A DNA stretch of 64,000 nucleotides from Ornithodoros turicata (lineage: Eukaryota; Arthropoda; Arachnida; Ixodida; Argasidae): the NCBI RefSeq assembly GCF_037126465.1, contig NC_088206.1, positions 55,160,841 through 55,224,840 on the forward strand. The letters run 5' to 3'. Made by a program: the position numbers and the translations under genes. Positions within the stretch are counted from its first letter, which is position 1. Each line of letters opens with the position of its first letter. The notes under the pieces are model-generated. The model saw nothing but the letters and a program-made list of their open reading frames with translations. It searched no databases and was not told the DNA's origin. Of the stretch, positions 42,647-54,590 are shown piece after piece.

Positions 42647-43641
42647 CAGGGTGAATTTAGCAAAGGTTACACATTTCGATCGAGTCGTAAAAATACAGGA
42701 TAACGTCTCTGGCGCTTCAAACTTTGCAGACTGATAGTCATTCGCCTTAAGTTTTATCCATATTTTTTCGAATGCTGTTACTTTGTAGAAAAAAATGTTA
42801 GAAGCAAAGCAAATTCCCACCCCATGCATTTTCTGTCCTATACCACCCGCAAACCGCCATTTTTTCCTCTGTCTGCTTCACGTTCACATTCACACGTACA
42901 GGTGGCGCTGCCTGGAGACGAAGCAAAACCAAAACCTTCGGAACAACCAACAACGGACGAAATGCACGGTTTCGAGGCAGTGCCACCTATACGTGGGAAT
43001 GTGAACGTGAAGCAGACAGAGGAAAACAATGGCGGTTTTCCTGTGGCACGACCTACTCTATACTAGAGACCTAGACAGCTGGCGATCCCCTATGAGAGAG
43101 ACGGGTCACGGGTTAGTTACGTTAGTGACCGCTGCAAGCGCCACATAGCATTATTGGGGAGAGGGAATCACCCTTGCCACCGCCTTTAGTCTGCTACTGC
43201 TACGCAGGGATACACAGGCTGTTGCTGAGCACGCGCTATTATCTCTTTTATACTGCTTCATCGTTGTCAACACAGCCTACCATACATCGCCGCGGTTTCG
43301 ACAAGTCACGTGGTAACGAATAGTGCGAGCTAGCGCCAAATCCCATAGCCAAGCGGCGATTGCCAGAACTACTACCCCGGTGCTGGGAGCATTGCGCATG
43401 TCCAGGTCTCTAGTATAGTAGTAGGTCGTGTCCTGTGGTACAGGCCATAGGAAATGCATGGGGTGGGAATTTGCTTTGCTTCTGAGTTTTTTTCTACGAA
43501 GTGACAGTATTAAAAAAAAAAAAAACATGGATAAAACTTCATGCAAATGCCTATCAGTCTGCAAAGTTTGGAGCACCACAGACGCCATCTTCTATTTTTA
43601 CGATGCGATCAAAATGTGTAACCTTTGCTAAATTCACCCCG
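42647..43641. mobile_element. Foldback element (995 bp) with a nested insertion
   Basis: CAGGGTGAATTTAGCAAAGG at the left is mirrored by CCTTTGCTAAATTCACCCCG at the right, both flanked by TA (42645-42646, 43642-43643). The arms are complementary for about 210 bp, and a second inverted pair lies inside (about 42850-42910 with 42980-43040). A 384-bp element is inserted at 43047-43430. Confidence 0.75.
43047..43430. mobile_element. Nested TIR element with 8-bp target-site duplication
   Basis: TIRs of about 28 bp (CACGACCTACTCTATACTAG; right end complementary, with one extra base). TCCTGTGG is duplicated at 43039-43046 and 43431-43438. An 8-bp duplication points to the hAT group or another 8-bp-duplicating superfamily. 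No coding region. Confidence 0.8.
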
Positions 43642-43643
43642 TA

Positions 43644-44003
43644 TATCTATGGGGCGTCGTGTGGAAGCGGAGCAGCCAGAGATGCAAATTTTCCGGATTC
43701 GAACTGCTGAAAAAAAGTTTGTTTGTTTTTTTCATGGAAAATAGCGATTTTTTTATTTAAATTCTTGCACGACTTACATTTTACAGCTACAGCTCTTTGA
43801 GGATGGTTTTGCGGCGTTGACGGTGATTATGGCGTGCGTAGCAGAAACGAAATGACGTCATCGCGCAATGACGTCACAAGATCACGTGGTACAATGAATG
43901 CCACAATGACATCACACTCACCATGGCAGCACACCACCTGCTGCACCGCCATTGGCCGGCGCGGTACTCAATAGCAGTGCACAGAGAGGAAAGTAAACCC
44001 GTA
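43644..44003. other. Short intergenic stretch
   Basis: Contains three ATGACGTCA-type sites (near 43855, 43868 and 43905) of the CRE/ATF consensus. No gene or repeat otherwise recognised. Confidence 0.4.
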
Positions 44004-44956
44004 CACTCTAAATATTTTCACACCTTTAAAGGTGTAAAATTGGTGTATTCTCATGTATTACACCTATTTTACACCCTAGAACCTTTGGCTTGAAAATTTT
44101 CGAGGGTGTAACTATGGTGAATTACACCCTTTTATGAGACATTGTCAGGAGGGTGTGATGAGGGTGCAACAGAGGGTGTATTTGCAGGTGGGACAGGCTC
44201 CATAACACAGGCTAAATGTATTCCTGTTCCTGTGCAGTGTTGGAGTGCTTGTGGTACTCAGAACTTAAGCTTGTGATACAAGTTGTGATATAAAGACCAA
44301 ATGCACAGTTACTCAACATTTGGTACACTGTCATCTAACCCCTCAAGGTTAGATGACTGGAAAATATAAAATTACTACTATGTGATAAAGCTGTATGAAG
44401 TGATGCGTTTGAATACCTTCATGCCTACGTAATGTAGGATATGTATGCTGCATGGCATAATGTCAACCTAATAAAAGCATAACTATTCAGTTCTTGTGAT
44501 TGTGTCTGATATGTATGATGCCCGCATATGCCCACATCAATCACCTATAACATGTGTGTGCTGTGCAACATGTGTCTGCGATGTCCTATTTTTGCTTCAC
44601 ACGGGGTACAGCTGAGTAGTATACCTGAAAAGTATTACAAGTTCAGTGTGAGAAAAGTATATTCTTGACTTTTTAAAGAATATTTTGCATGGCTGTGATC
44701 GAAGAGTGATGCCAAGATAGCCACAATGACACTCCAAACTGCCAAGCATGTGCCTTCTGTACAAACTAGAAACACCATATTTTCGCAGTGAAGCTGTAAT
44801 AATTTCCAGCTGCCTGTTCTACGGTCTGCAGGTTACATTACACCCTTCCATACAATTACACCCTTGATTTCTTGATGGTGTTCCGTTACACCTTAAAAGG
44901 TGCGCGCCATGCACATGTTCTTTTACACCCTTTAAGGTGTAAAATTATTTAGAGTG
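44004..44956. mobile_element. TIR element, family D, copy 2 (953 bp)
   Basis: Ends CACTCTAAATATTTTCACAC and the complement of CACTCTAAATAATTTTACAC, flanked by TA (44002-44003, 44957-44958). GGTGTAAAA/TTACACC motifs crowd both ends as in the copy at 19890-20963. No transposase inside. Confidence 0.8.
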
Positions 44957-45540
44957 TAGGTGTGCGCTTGTCGTCATTGTGCCAGACTCGTGACAATTAG
45001 GCGGCCACGCAAAGTGTACACACCATCTGAAGAGTTGGAATGAGTTAAGGCAGTGATGTCGGAAAGTTGGTGTCTTTCTCCATCCAGTTCTTCGCGCCGT
45101 TTTTCCCTATTCAAGAGTTGAGAGCGCAGCGCGCCGTTGCTGCTCGTGAGCGGCGTCGCACACAAAGTGAAGCAAAACGAGAAGCGGCACGTGCCGCCAA
45201 TAGGAGAAAGTCAGAAGACCCCGCAGTGAGACAACACGATATTATAACATGCATAAACGGTTCGAGGAATGTGTACGTGAAACGAGTCCGTCGGAGTTTC
45301 AGAGGTCAGCGCAGAGTTTGCCGAGAAGTACGTGGGGGCAGTTCGTGATTGGATGCGAAAAGACATGTTTTTCTTTCTTGGGGCGGGGGGGGGGGGGGAG
45401 AGGGGAGGAACAACTCATAGTATCATATATTCTAAATACAAGTTTTATTTGATTAGCACACAATTACGAAGTATAACAAGTTTAGGTCAGTGGAACTATT
45501 ATCGCAATGCATAACTAGAACTAGCAAACGGTCATATGTT

Positions 45541-45605
45541 GAAAGATGAAAGTCACTGAAAAGGTTAGCCAGCTGTAGGACTCGAACCCACATCTTCTGG
45601 ATTGA
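45541..45605 (-). repeat. tRNA-like SINE fragment
   Basis: The minus strand reads GATGTGGGTTCGAGTCCTAC followed by AGCTGGCTAACCTTTTCAGT and GACTTTCATC. GGTTCGAGTCC is a good pol III B box (45578-45588). No A box at the right distance, so it is a 5'-truncated SINE rather than a tRNA gene. Confidence 0.5.
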
Positions 45606-47816
45606 GGCTTTGTATGTATTTGTCCCTTCTATGTTGTTCCAGCCTCAGAACATCAGTTCTTTTGTTATGTCAAGGTGCAAATTTCCCCGTAAGTTTGATT
45701 AGCTAAATTAGAACAACGGCTTTGTCAGATGTTCTTTTCAGGAAGAAATAATTTTAAAAAAACTGGAGACAAAGTCACTTTTTAATTGCTCAGTGACTAG
45801 GATTTACAGGAGTAATGAGCGTCCGCCATATGAATAAAAAGTGTATTGTGTATTGTGAGTCTCCGTGTCAACTTCGTTCGTGTCTCCGTCCTTATTCGTT
45901 ACCTTCATCAGACTCACGGAAACGTTGTCTGTTCCAGAATAGCTTTAGTTTGGTTTAACTAAAGACGAAAATAAAGAAACGTAGGGTATATTGGACAAAC
46001 TCACGTTAAAAGAACAACTGCATGAAAAAGGGCAAGTTGGCCCCGTTTATGCTGTATACATTTAAAACTCCTCTTATTTTTATGTTCGTTTTTGGAAATT
46101 TTGGGCAGTTTTTCGGACGCCGAGGAAAAAACGAGCGAAAACCATTTCCTTTTGTTGCCAGTTTTTTTTCCCCCCTCCCTGAAGCCTCACATCGCTAGGA
46201 ACAGTAGAATTATCATAGTAGAAGCCAAGGGTGCTGCTGTAGCGGAGAACGACGACAAGAAACACCCAATTTCTTCTCTGCCCTACCACCTATATATTCG
46301 CTGGTACTTTCGGTTAGGTTCAAATACCAACCATGGGATTAGCACGAAGTCTATACGCTCGCTTCGTCAGAAGACCTGGTTTCCATTGGCTTCGTTCCTT
46401 TTTTCCTATTTAATATTATGTGCTTATTAGCAAGCTTTATTGTGAGAGTCGTAATATTCTACAATAATGTTGTAATATATTTTTGTCCGTTTGTTCGTCA
46501 CGAGAAGGGAAGTACAAAAACGTCCAGTTGGGAGGAACATGCTTCTACAGTGCAGTCTTGCGCATGGAAACTCTGCCATTTTAACCTGCCTCGATCTACT
46601 ATACGAAGCAGTGAATTTTGGCTCAACATGTGTAGAGTTGTTCATGGAAGTGACTGTCGTAGCAAGGATAAGTTGTGAAATATCATCAGCTATTGTGTGC
46701 GCACGTGGCTTGGGAGAGAAAGGTTACGGTTGTGGCCACAAAATTTCTCCAAACAGTGACAGTGCAAAGGCTTTAGAGTGGTGGACGGGATTATCAAGTT
46801 TCAATTCAGAGTAAGCATGAATTGAAGTATTTTTCTCCAGTTTTCCAAGGGAGGGAATTGGTGAGATGTGCGGGGTGGGTGAAATGTAAAGCACAGCGGT
46901 GTTACACGGCAGCGGTTGCAAAGTTTTAGAACTCGTCTCAGATGATGACTCAGCGATAGCAATAGGCAAGATAGGGTTAACAAGCGGGCGTTTAGGGAAC
47001 GTTTAGCGAGATGAGTACGAAATCCTTTTGTGGCTCATCCCATAGAGCGAACAATACAAAAAGTCATGACGTTGATTCGTGCTTACGTGGCAGCAGAAAG
47101 CTATGACGTTTTGCGCATCTTCCGCTAGAATGGTTGTCTTCACTACACTGCAGTAAAGCAACGCCGTCTATTACCATTCGTGTACGGATTCTTCCTCAAG
47201 GTTCAAAACGTTTCTGCATTACGTGCTTTATTTCAATATACCGTTGCCTCGGTACTCTCAAGCCGGTTGCGAACATTCTAGAACCCCAACTAACCCTAAT
47301 GAATTGATTTGGACGCCAAGATTACGGGACATATCAGCAAGCAGCACCTTACTGGCATCAGTAGTATAGTTTGAAGGATAATGATGTCAGTTCCCGTACA
47401 ACATTAACGAGCTTCATGATGTTGCTCTCCGACGGCACGACGTCGGGGGACAATATTCTTCAACACGTAAATGAACCGATATTCCTTTCATAGATGCTGC
47501 TAGCCTGCGCTGAGCCCCCTCAAGATAGTATATGTTAATGCTATGCTTTACCTCAATCTCCAGGTTAACCTGCCACAAAGAAAAGAACAAAGAAGCTCAG
47601 TACGCAGCCAGAAGTGCTTTTGTTCGTTAAGGACCTCTTTCGTTTTCCCTTGATAAGGCAAAAAGAAAAGCTCCCAAGAAAAACAGCGATAAAGAATAAC
47701 AGCACCGCCTCAACGAAGGAGCCTTTGTGTCTTTTTGTATTATTTGAAGTCTTTTCTTTTAACGTCCAACGAAAAGAGGAGGGACACCAGTATCTTATTT
47801 CTTATTAAATTGGCTT

Positions 47817-47842
47817 TTCTCTCTCTCTCTCTCTCTCTCTCT
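47817..47842. repeat. (CT)n microsatellite
   Basis: An uninterrupted run of about 13 CT units. Confidence 0.9.
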
Positions 47843-49788
47843 TTACGAGGCTCGGTGGTATGGCTCCCACGAAATTACCTCTATTCTCTATCTTCTATAC
47901 GTGTGTGTTGTTTTTGTACAGCAGCGGGGTTCTCTATGGGTAAGAATAGGCCAAGTTGGGCAGTATAGACTGGCTCGGAGGACTTCAGGATATTGTGTGG
48001 TTGAAGGTGTGTGTATATAAAGGCATCCCGTTTATGGCGTTTGAGAGCGCGTGTTTGTGTGCGAGTTCAGTGTATATACAGTAATAACATACTCCGACGC
48101 GAAAAAAATGGGGGGGGGGGCATATAAAGCGGCCACCTAATTTCCGGGGAACAATATGGTGCCGGCAGTGTTCGCTTCCTAACACTTTTATTTTTTCTGT
48201 CACCGCGTGCTCCTTATATGTGCCTGTCTTTATTACGGCATATCTGAATAAGTTTTTATATCGATATACTTTACTGTACGCATTGTTATTGTCGTCAGCT
48301 GGAGTGCTATGGCGTTGATGTTTAATGTCACGTGTGTGCTGCTCAGCTCTGTAAATTGAAGCAGCTCGGCACAGCTGCGTTTACATGCACTGATATGTTG
48401 ACTGAAGGCCCAGTCGACTGGCGACAGATTCGGACGGATTCAGACGACAGATCTTAGACTGAAGCGCCACCCTCATCTGAACTGTAACCTTGATATTTAG
48501 ATACGTTACACACAGCTTTGTCGTTGCGTGAATTTCTTTACTTCTCAAATAGTTTTGCAGCCTTTCGGTACGTCATTCTTTTCATAATCAGTCAGCAGTC
48601 ACTTGTATTGTAACATGTGAATTGCGGGACAGGCGGCAGCCATGATGACTTTTAAGGAACTCTACCCGCTGCTTCGAGATGTGTGGCGTAATGTACTTGT
48701 GTATGATGCCGAAAATAAAAGCTGTCGAACTATAAGTGTATTCATCGTAACCTGTTGTAATTTTTCTTTCCTCAAATTAAAGGGCGAGCGACTACACCTG
48801 ATTATTCTCCTTTATCAAATTGTGGAGATGACACGTTCGCGAGTCCCACTGTCTGCTGCGCGTGATTTCTCACCACGCTACAATATGTGAGCGATCCTCT
48901 TGCCTACCACCACCGATAAGCGAGGCGGAGGGGGGGGGGGGGGAATATATATTTATTGAAAGGAAAGGTCGGAAAGCGAAGGAAAGCGAGGCGGATTGCA
49001 ATAAAGAGCGACCCATTTTCCCTCTCTCTCCCTCTTTTTTTTTTTTTTTTTCTGATCAGTTGGTATCAGACGAGGCCAAGGCAGTCAAGGCTTCAACGAT
49101 CAACTAAATCGCCAACATTTTCTAACATTTTCTTTCTTTCTTCTGTTTTGTGAACTGTTTCGAAATTGTTTGCGCACACACATACACAATACCTGTCATG
49201 CTCCGGGAACCAAGATGATCATTAAAAGAGCCAAACAACACAGCTTAGTGGCGGATCGCCTATAAACTGTCACACAGTCACCACTGTCTACTGTCATGCA
49301 AGAAATATTGCAAGGAAATTGTTCTCGACACGCTGACTTGGACGTGGATCAGCTGTGTCTTCCTAAACACATGTTACATCCAAGCCAAGCAGAGTCAAGG
49401 CTGTCACACTTGCAGTGCATTCTACAAATAATGAAATCCTGCTTCGTACATTCCGTAGTTCAGTATGCCATCACCTTACAACTTGCGACGGAGTAGTAAG
49501 GACAAACGTGGACAACAACTACAGCAGGTCCTGAATGTAACTCATTTCCACAGCACCTTCTCTCAATTTCATATGCCTTGTTACACGGGGATCGATTATT
49601 TCTGGCATCAAGTAATGTATGTAGGAGTTTTTGAGCTGGGGCAACAGGCGTCCCCACAACGATGGGTCTTTTCTTATTTTAAGTACCTGCATGTCCGTGG
49701 GTGACCAGATCGCAAGCTTGCAATAACTTCTCTTAGTTATATTTAATTGCGCTTGGATCTTATAAAAGTATTTATGTGATCGCGGCAG

Positions 49789-51770
49789 TTACAGTGGACC
49801 TTCTTTCGAAACTTTGACGCCAATGGCATGTCTTTTAGCAGTTTCCACGGTGGACGGGTAGTTTTGAGCGCTTGCAGGGCATTTGATCTCAAGGATGCCA
49901 TCGTCATCAATCAGGCGATCGGGGCTCGTGGACACGTACGGCGTGTCAGGATCCACAAAAAGACCACAGGGCTTCACCACACAGGGTAGATTTCTGGCTT
50001 GGAATACGGAAGCTGCGTCATTCTCGTGGTCCATACCGTATTGGCAATCCTTGCTATGGAATGACCTGGGATACAATATCTGCTTCACAATTGACGAGTA
50101 GTTGAAAGTCGCTCGATGCGGCTGATATATGCTGTAAATCGAGGTGGAAGGTATCTTCTGCTTTCTTTCTGCCCGCCAAAGTGAGCACTGACTTTGTTCG
50201 AGCGTAAGTCTTATTTTGTCCGCTAGCTCTTTAGCTTTCTGCAGAAAGCTGGTATTCTCGAGGTCCAGCCTTTGTGAATCCGGCCCATAGTCCTTGTCTC
50301 CGGCGACACTCGCAAATTTTGGCATCCTGCAGGGATTGTCGCGACGCAACGCTTTTCTGCGTGCCTTGCGGTCGTCTCGTCTCTTTCTTTCTTCTACGAT
50401 CTTGATCAACGAAGGCGTCGGACTCTTCCCGGCGGACTTCCGCAGGTAGAATGCGTGCCACTTTGCGCCTCTCATGTTGTGTGCGATGGCTGCAAGGCGA
50501 CACCTATTTGCATACCCCCTGCAAAGTCCACCCACTGTACGAGCAACCATGCTCGTGTATCTTCCAGCCGCATTGCTCGTTGCGTCCAGAAGGAGCACAT
50601 CACTCCTGTCAGCGAGTATATCAATGGCCTTTTGAATTTCAACCATCATGCCGGTTCGTATTAGAAGCCTCCCCTTTTCGGTCCGTCGTTCGTCTTCAAC
50701 CGCATCACCTCTCTTGATGGGACAATGCTCAGAGGGACAGGCGCTGTGGATGCCGAAAACATGATACGTACGGGCCGTTTTTCAGTTGGTGACGTAGCCT
50801 TCGTGTCGCTTCAGACGTCACAGCGTGGGTGTTTTGGGCATGTCGTCTAATCGTGGACCTCGCGAGACCCTTTAGGATTCGGATATTCGCTGACGACAAA
50901 ATGCTCCTGGCTTCCCTTCCATCTGGTGATGCGAATGCTTTGGTGTCTTTTGCAGCGATGTACAGTCTTTTAGTGTAATTTTTGACCAGGTGATTCACGC
51001 ATTCAACTTTCTTTACCAATGGACCGTATGAAACTTGTGTTTGAACAGCAACGAAAACGCTGCTATCTCCATCGCCAATCAGTGTCGTATATCTGATTCC
51101 GTACATTCGTTCACTTTCTTGGAAACCCTGGACGATAATGTCGCACTCCATTGAGGTCGAAGATGAAGCCCAGTTGCGTGCCCAGGTGTGTGGAAAAGGA
51201 TCTTTCCCTTCAGACTCCGCACGTTGACGAAGAGTGCAATACTTGTTCCTGACGCCAATGTACAGTATCTTTCTTGAATATTTGCGGACGAAAACCACGA
51301 CACCGCTCTTTACATTGTAGCTGTGCCCAAAAGACCTTTTACTCCATCCTCCTTCCACTATGACCGAAATCTGCCAAAAGCCGTCAGGATCAGGACATTC
51401 TTCACGTTGCTTCGCCAATTCGATTTCCTCTTGAGCGGCAGCCTTCATAGAGTACAACGTTGCAGCGTGCAAACTCTCGCCAACTTTGTCCTCGCACTTC
51501 TGATACAATTTGTAAGAAAGGAACGGACGGCCAACTGACGCTGTAAGTTCTCTGGCTTGTGAGAACCCAATTCCGACCGCGAGACATCCTCGAACAAACA
51601 TTACTGCCTTTCGAATTTAGTGGAGGTTGTGTGCGCACAAAATGACTAAAGGTGCCGAGAGGTGATTTGGTGCAGCGATATTCCAATGTGACACTCAGCC
51701 CCACTCTAACTTTTTTGTAGAACCGAAGTTGGCCACAAAACACGCAGTTGTGAATGAGTAACAGCAGCTT
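49789..51770 (-). pseudogene. Mutator-like transposase / YqaJ exonuclease fusion, frameshifted
   Basis: Read from 51770 downwards. Part 1 has a zinc-finger-like NCVFCGQLRFYKK, then a frameshift near 51601. Part 2 (51601-50729, 290 codons) carries a Mutator-like domain: IVEGGWSKRS (E83, where family members usually have Asp), GVRNKYC, NWASSSTSMECD, LIGDGDSS (D177, D179) and VECVNHL (C201, H204). It is followed after another small indel near 50765 by HVFGIHSACPSEHCPIKRGD, which runs in frame into part 3 (50649-49789, 286 codons). Part 3 has basic KRRDDRKARRKALRR, then a YqaJ-type nuclease core: GMDHEND (E209), STSPDRLIDDDGILEIKCP (D244, E254, K256). The nuclease domain ends early at GPL-stop. 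In related arthropod proteins the two domains occur together; their biological role is not established. The upstream minus frame 51821-52234 may contain more N-terminal sequence. Two or more frameshifts make this copy unlikely to work, unless they are assembly errors. Confidence 0.75.
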
Positions 51771-53380
51771 TTTCGTATCCCCCTATCACTTGTTGAAAGT
51801 TGATGACTACGGTGGCTCTTTCAGCATCTGCAGTTTCTGACACCATCGACTGGCTTGTGTTGACAGGGGTTTCTGGAAAGTCGCACGCAGAGGTTGCGCG
51901 GACAACGATGCCGTACGAAGCGGATGCCGTTTGGTCTCGCTTCCCGATCTGCCATCAACACTCGGCGCGGATGCTGGTAGTTCCAGATCACTTCTCTGCG
52001 ACTGCTGCCGGTTATTACTGCCTGCGTCGTTCTTATCTTATGGTGTGGCATGAAAGTACATTCCTGTGGCATTCCCGTGTTCGGGCGTTTTGAGGTAGAC
52101 ACCCATTGTGCTTCAGTATCCATCACGTCCGCGTCAATTACACAGGACTGATCCCTAGAGATGAAATTACAAACAAAGACATGTAAGCGTATTGGACAGT
52201 AGGTAACGCTAGAGCATGTAACCGTAACGCTCACGCGTTTCCTCTAGCAAAAGCAATAGTATACCCAACGTGGGTCAGCAATAACGCGCTGCAAGCGCAA
52301 GCGCTGCATCAGGTCATCACTCACTTTCCAAGCTAAAAAGGAAAAAGGAAGTGAGCTTTTATTTTATTTTAATTTTATTTATTTATTTATATTTTTATTT
52401 TTACTGCGGTGAATTACGTACTTTACTTTCGAAGAACGTTTGCAGTGCTTTGGGGATGTTTCCACTTTAGGGATTAGACAGCTATAAATTATGTCATACG
52501 ACGCCTACCTGTTAGAGTTTTCCGCCAATGATGTGGCAACAAGCCGCATGCTCTTGCGAGCTGTGGCAATGCTTCTTGCTCTTTTCGTTCGCTTCCTTGC
52601 TTTTGGTGGACGTTTTCTTGACGTTATCATTTGTGGATAGGAGGATCGTACACAACTGGGGAACTTTCTCGAGAGTAAAACTTGCCAGCACCAACAACGG
52701 CAGCTTTTTTATTTAGTTGAGACACTATACGATCTCTAATACGTTTCGTGAGCCAAATGTTCAACTAAAATTTTCAGCCACGAGCCCTCAAGTGACATAG
52801 AGGATATGATTGCCCAGAAAAACAAAGACAGAATTCGTAATGTAGATCGGAGAGTTTGCCCTGCATGCGCTTGCTCGCGCACCTTCTCCCGTCCCCTCTC
52901 CCAGCTAGGTGCGAAAGCCTACGTCCTTCTCCCAAAGCGGAAGCTGGATATGGTGGCAGTACAATGCAGCACCGGCTAGCAGACGGCAAACAGCCAAATT
53001 TATGTCCAGTTCCCCCCGGAAACTGGAGTGCCTTGACACCAAACTTCAACTGAATGGTGATCAGAATCAACGTTTGCACTGCTGGACACCATTCTGAAAA
53101 GGAAAATTTTCTTCACCGACGTTATACCGACCGTTTTCATGCTCGCCCCATAGGGCTCAATGTATTTGTTTCCAAGGAAGAAAAAATTTGTATAAATTCA
53201 ACCGTGTGCAGAAGATGAATTAAAAAGGTGTCAATACCTACATGGTCTCTTCCATTCTTTTATGCCCAGAGTTTGACTCCCTAAGAGCCGTGGTTTGCGA
53301 GATGAACTGGACACCGTGATCCCATAGAGATTACATTCGGGTGATTCCGCCTTAAAGGGGCTACGAACTCTATCAAGCTA
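51771..53380. other. Region upstream (5') of the Mutator/YqaJ remnant; no clear gene
   Basis: The minus frame 51821-52234 (137 codons, Cys/His/Arg-rich) could belong to the remnant's N-terminus, since a TADAERATVVINFQ-like continuation lies between. This is uncertain. The rest (T-rich at 52355-52400, mixed to 53380) shows nothing recognisable. Confidence 0.35.
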
Positions 53381-53442
53381 CACTCTTAAAAATGAACTTC
53401 ACCGCATAGCATGCTCCTAGCCAACCATCACCTAAAATGATA
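53381..53442. mobile_element. MITE family B, copy 6 (left end only)
   Basis: CACTCTTAAAAATGAACTTC after a TA (53379-53380), continuing as the other copies to AACCATCACCTAAAATGATA, where a mariner end (ACGAGGGGTCTTCAAGTC) begins at a TA. The right half of the MITE is not found downstream. Confidence 0.75.
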
Positions 53443-53950
53443 TACGAGGGGTCTTCAAGTCAAACCGGGACTTTCTGTCTCCTGAGTGTACAAATGGCTC
53501 GCGCTACTTCTTTTTCGTCATTTTCAAACGCGACAGGCCTCCGCGTTCACCACGTGGTGGTCCAAAGTTTGTGCAAAACAGAAGACACGTGCTCGACAAG
53601 ATGGCCGACAACGCGGTGAGCGCGCACATCGAACAGCGAATTGTCATGAAGTTTCTCGTGAATGAAGGCGTAAAGTCATCTGAAATTCACAGAAGACTTC
53701 AGACTCAGTATGGCCACAGTACACTTAGCCGCAGCAAAGTGTCTGAGTGGTGCAAACGGTTCCGAGACGGCCGTACATCAGTACAGGACGATCCCGGCCG
53801 GGGCGGCTCAGAGCCCAGTGTCAGAATTCCTGAGAACATCCAACTTGTGGTGCGCCTGATCCTCAAGGACCGGCGGATAACATTCTCGAACTGCCTCGAA
53901 AGACGGACCTTTCTGTGGGAACGTTGAACACACTCATTCATGAACACCTC
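53443..53950 (+). pseudogene. Mariner transposase, N-terminal half
   Basis: The element end ACGAGGGGTCTTCAAGTCAA follows TA, about 150 bp upstream of an ATG in CAAGATGGCC (53598). The protein MADNAVSAHIEQRIVMKFLV...GVKSSEIHRRLQ..YG..TLSRSKVSEWCKRFRDGRTS is the paired HTH DNA-binding half of mariner transposases. A frameshift near 53890 separates a segment reading LSVGTLNTLIHEHLQ, after which the match stops. The catalytic half is missing. A strong palindrome (53951-53998) and the segment shared with 23820-24525 follow directly. Confidence 0.85.
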
Positions 53951-53998
53951 CAGATAGAAGTTCTTACCTCCTTTAAAGGAGGTAAGAACTCCTATCTG
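53951..53998. repeat. 48-bp palindrome at the mariner breakpoint
   Basis: The central 32 bp (53959-53990) are a perfect palindrome with no spacer (centre CTTTAAAG). The outer CAGATAG and CTATCTG extend it to 48 bp with one mismatched pair. It lies exactly between the truncated mariner and the duplicated segment. Confidence 0.9.
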
Positions 53999-54004
53999 CA
54001 TGTA

Positions 54005-54590
54005 TTTCGTTACGGATTTAATAGATGTAATATCGTTCTTCTACGCTTCGTAATTCTATTTACCAACTGATTGTTCAATTATTCTCCTTCATAACTTTTG
54101 CAGCATTAATACAAAAACGCACTCTCTTTCGTATTCGGGAGAGTAGACACACCGCCGTCCAGATACCTCTATCCATCGTTACGTCATCTGAAGAATTGTA
54201 GCACCCAATGAGATGCCAACGCGGAGGTACACATAAAGCTCTGCTTTACCCTCTTCAAGATGAACTTCACTACATAGCATGCTCCTTGCCAACCATCATC
54301 CCGAATAACAGCGCTCTCGTCTCTGATTTGTTGAAAACGAGAGGCGCAGCCCACTTTGTAGCCGTGTATAATAGATACATAATAGGCTCCTCCTCTAATT
54401 ATCAACAAATCATGGGCGAGAACGTTGTCATTCGGGAAGATGGTTGGCTATTAGCGCGCTATGTGCTGAAGATACGCACCTATCAAATTCACCTGTACAA
54501 AAGGTATCACAGACAACACGTTGAAATCGCCGTTTGAAGCCGACGCAGTCGGCCTGCTCGCTTGGTGCAGTTCATAGCTCCTTTAAGTGA
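54005..54590. repeat. Duplicated segment, copy 2 (partner 23820-24525)
   Basis: TTTAATAGATGTAATATCGT through CAGTTCATAGCTCC matches the partner in order and orientation. It lacks the partner's 120-bp retroposon and shows the target CTTCAAGATG once (54253-54262). It contains a family-B-like foldback at 54263-54473. Confidence 0.8.

Larger units (their letters stand above)
44959..49788. other. Long non-coding stretch with isolated repeat marks
   Basis: A plus frame near 45115-45240 encodes a basic, Arg/Ala-rich stretch (RAVAARERRRTQSEAKREAA) of unknown nature. There are poly-G runs near 45385-45398, 48112-48121 and 48930-48942, a CT microsatellite at 47817-47842, and a T run near 49036-49052. 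Frames such as 46491-46814 and 48642-48890 have no recognisable domain. It may be intronic. Confidence 0.4.

Noticed and set aside
46491..46814. 107-codon plus frame with several cysteines
   Set aside because: No family recognised, overlaps other frames. The cysteines do not form a known spacing pattern.
49789..50649. YqaJ domain as evidence of phage or viral DNA
   Set aside because: YqaJ nucleases also occur in animal genes and mobile elements. Here the domain is joined to a Mutator-like transposase domain amid animal repeats.
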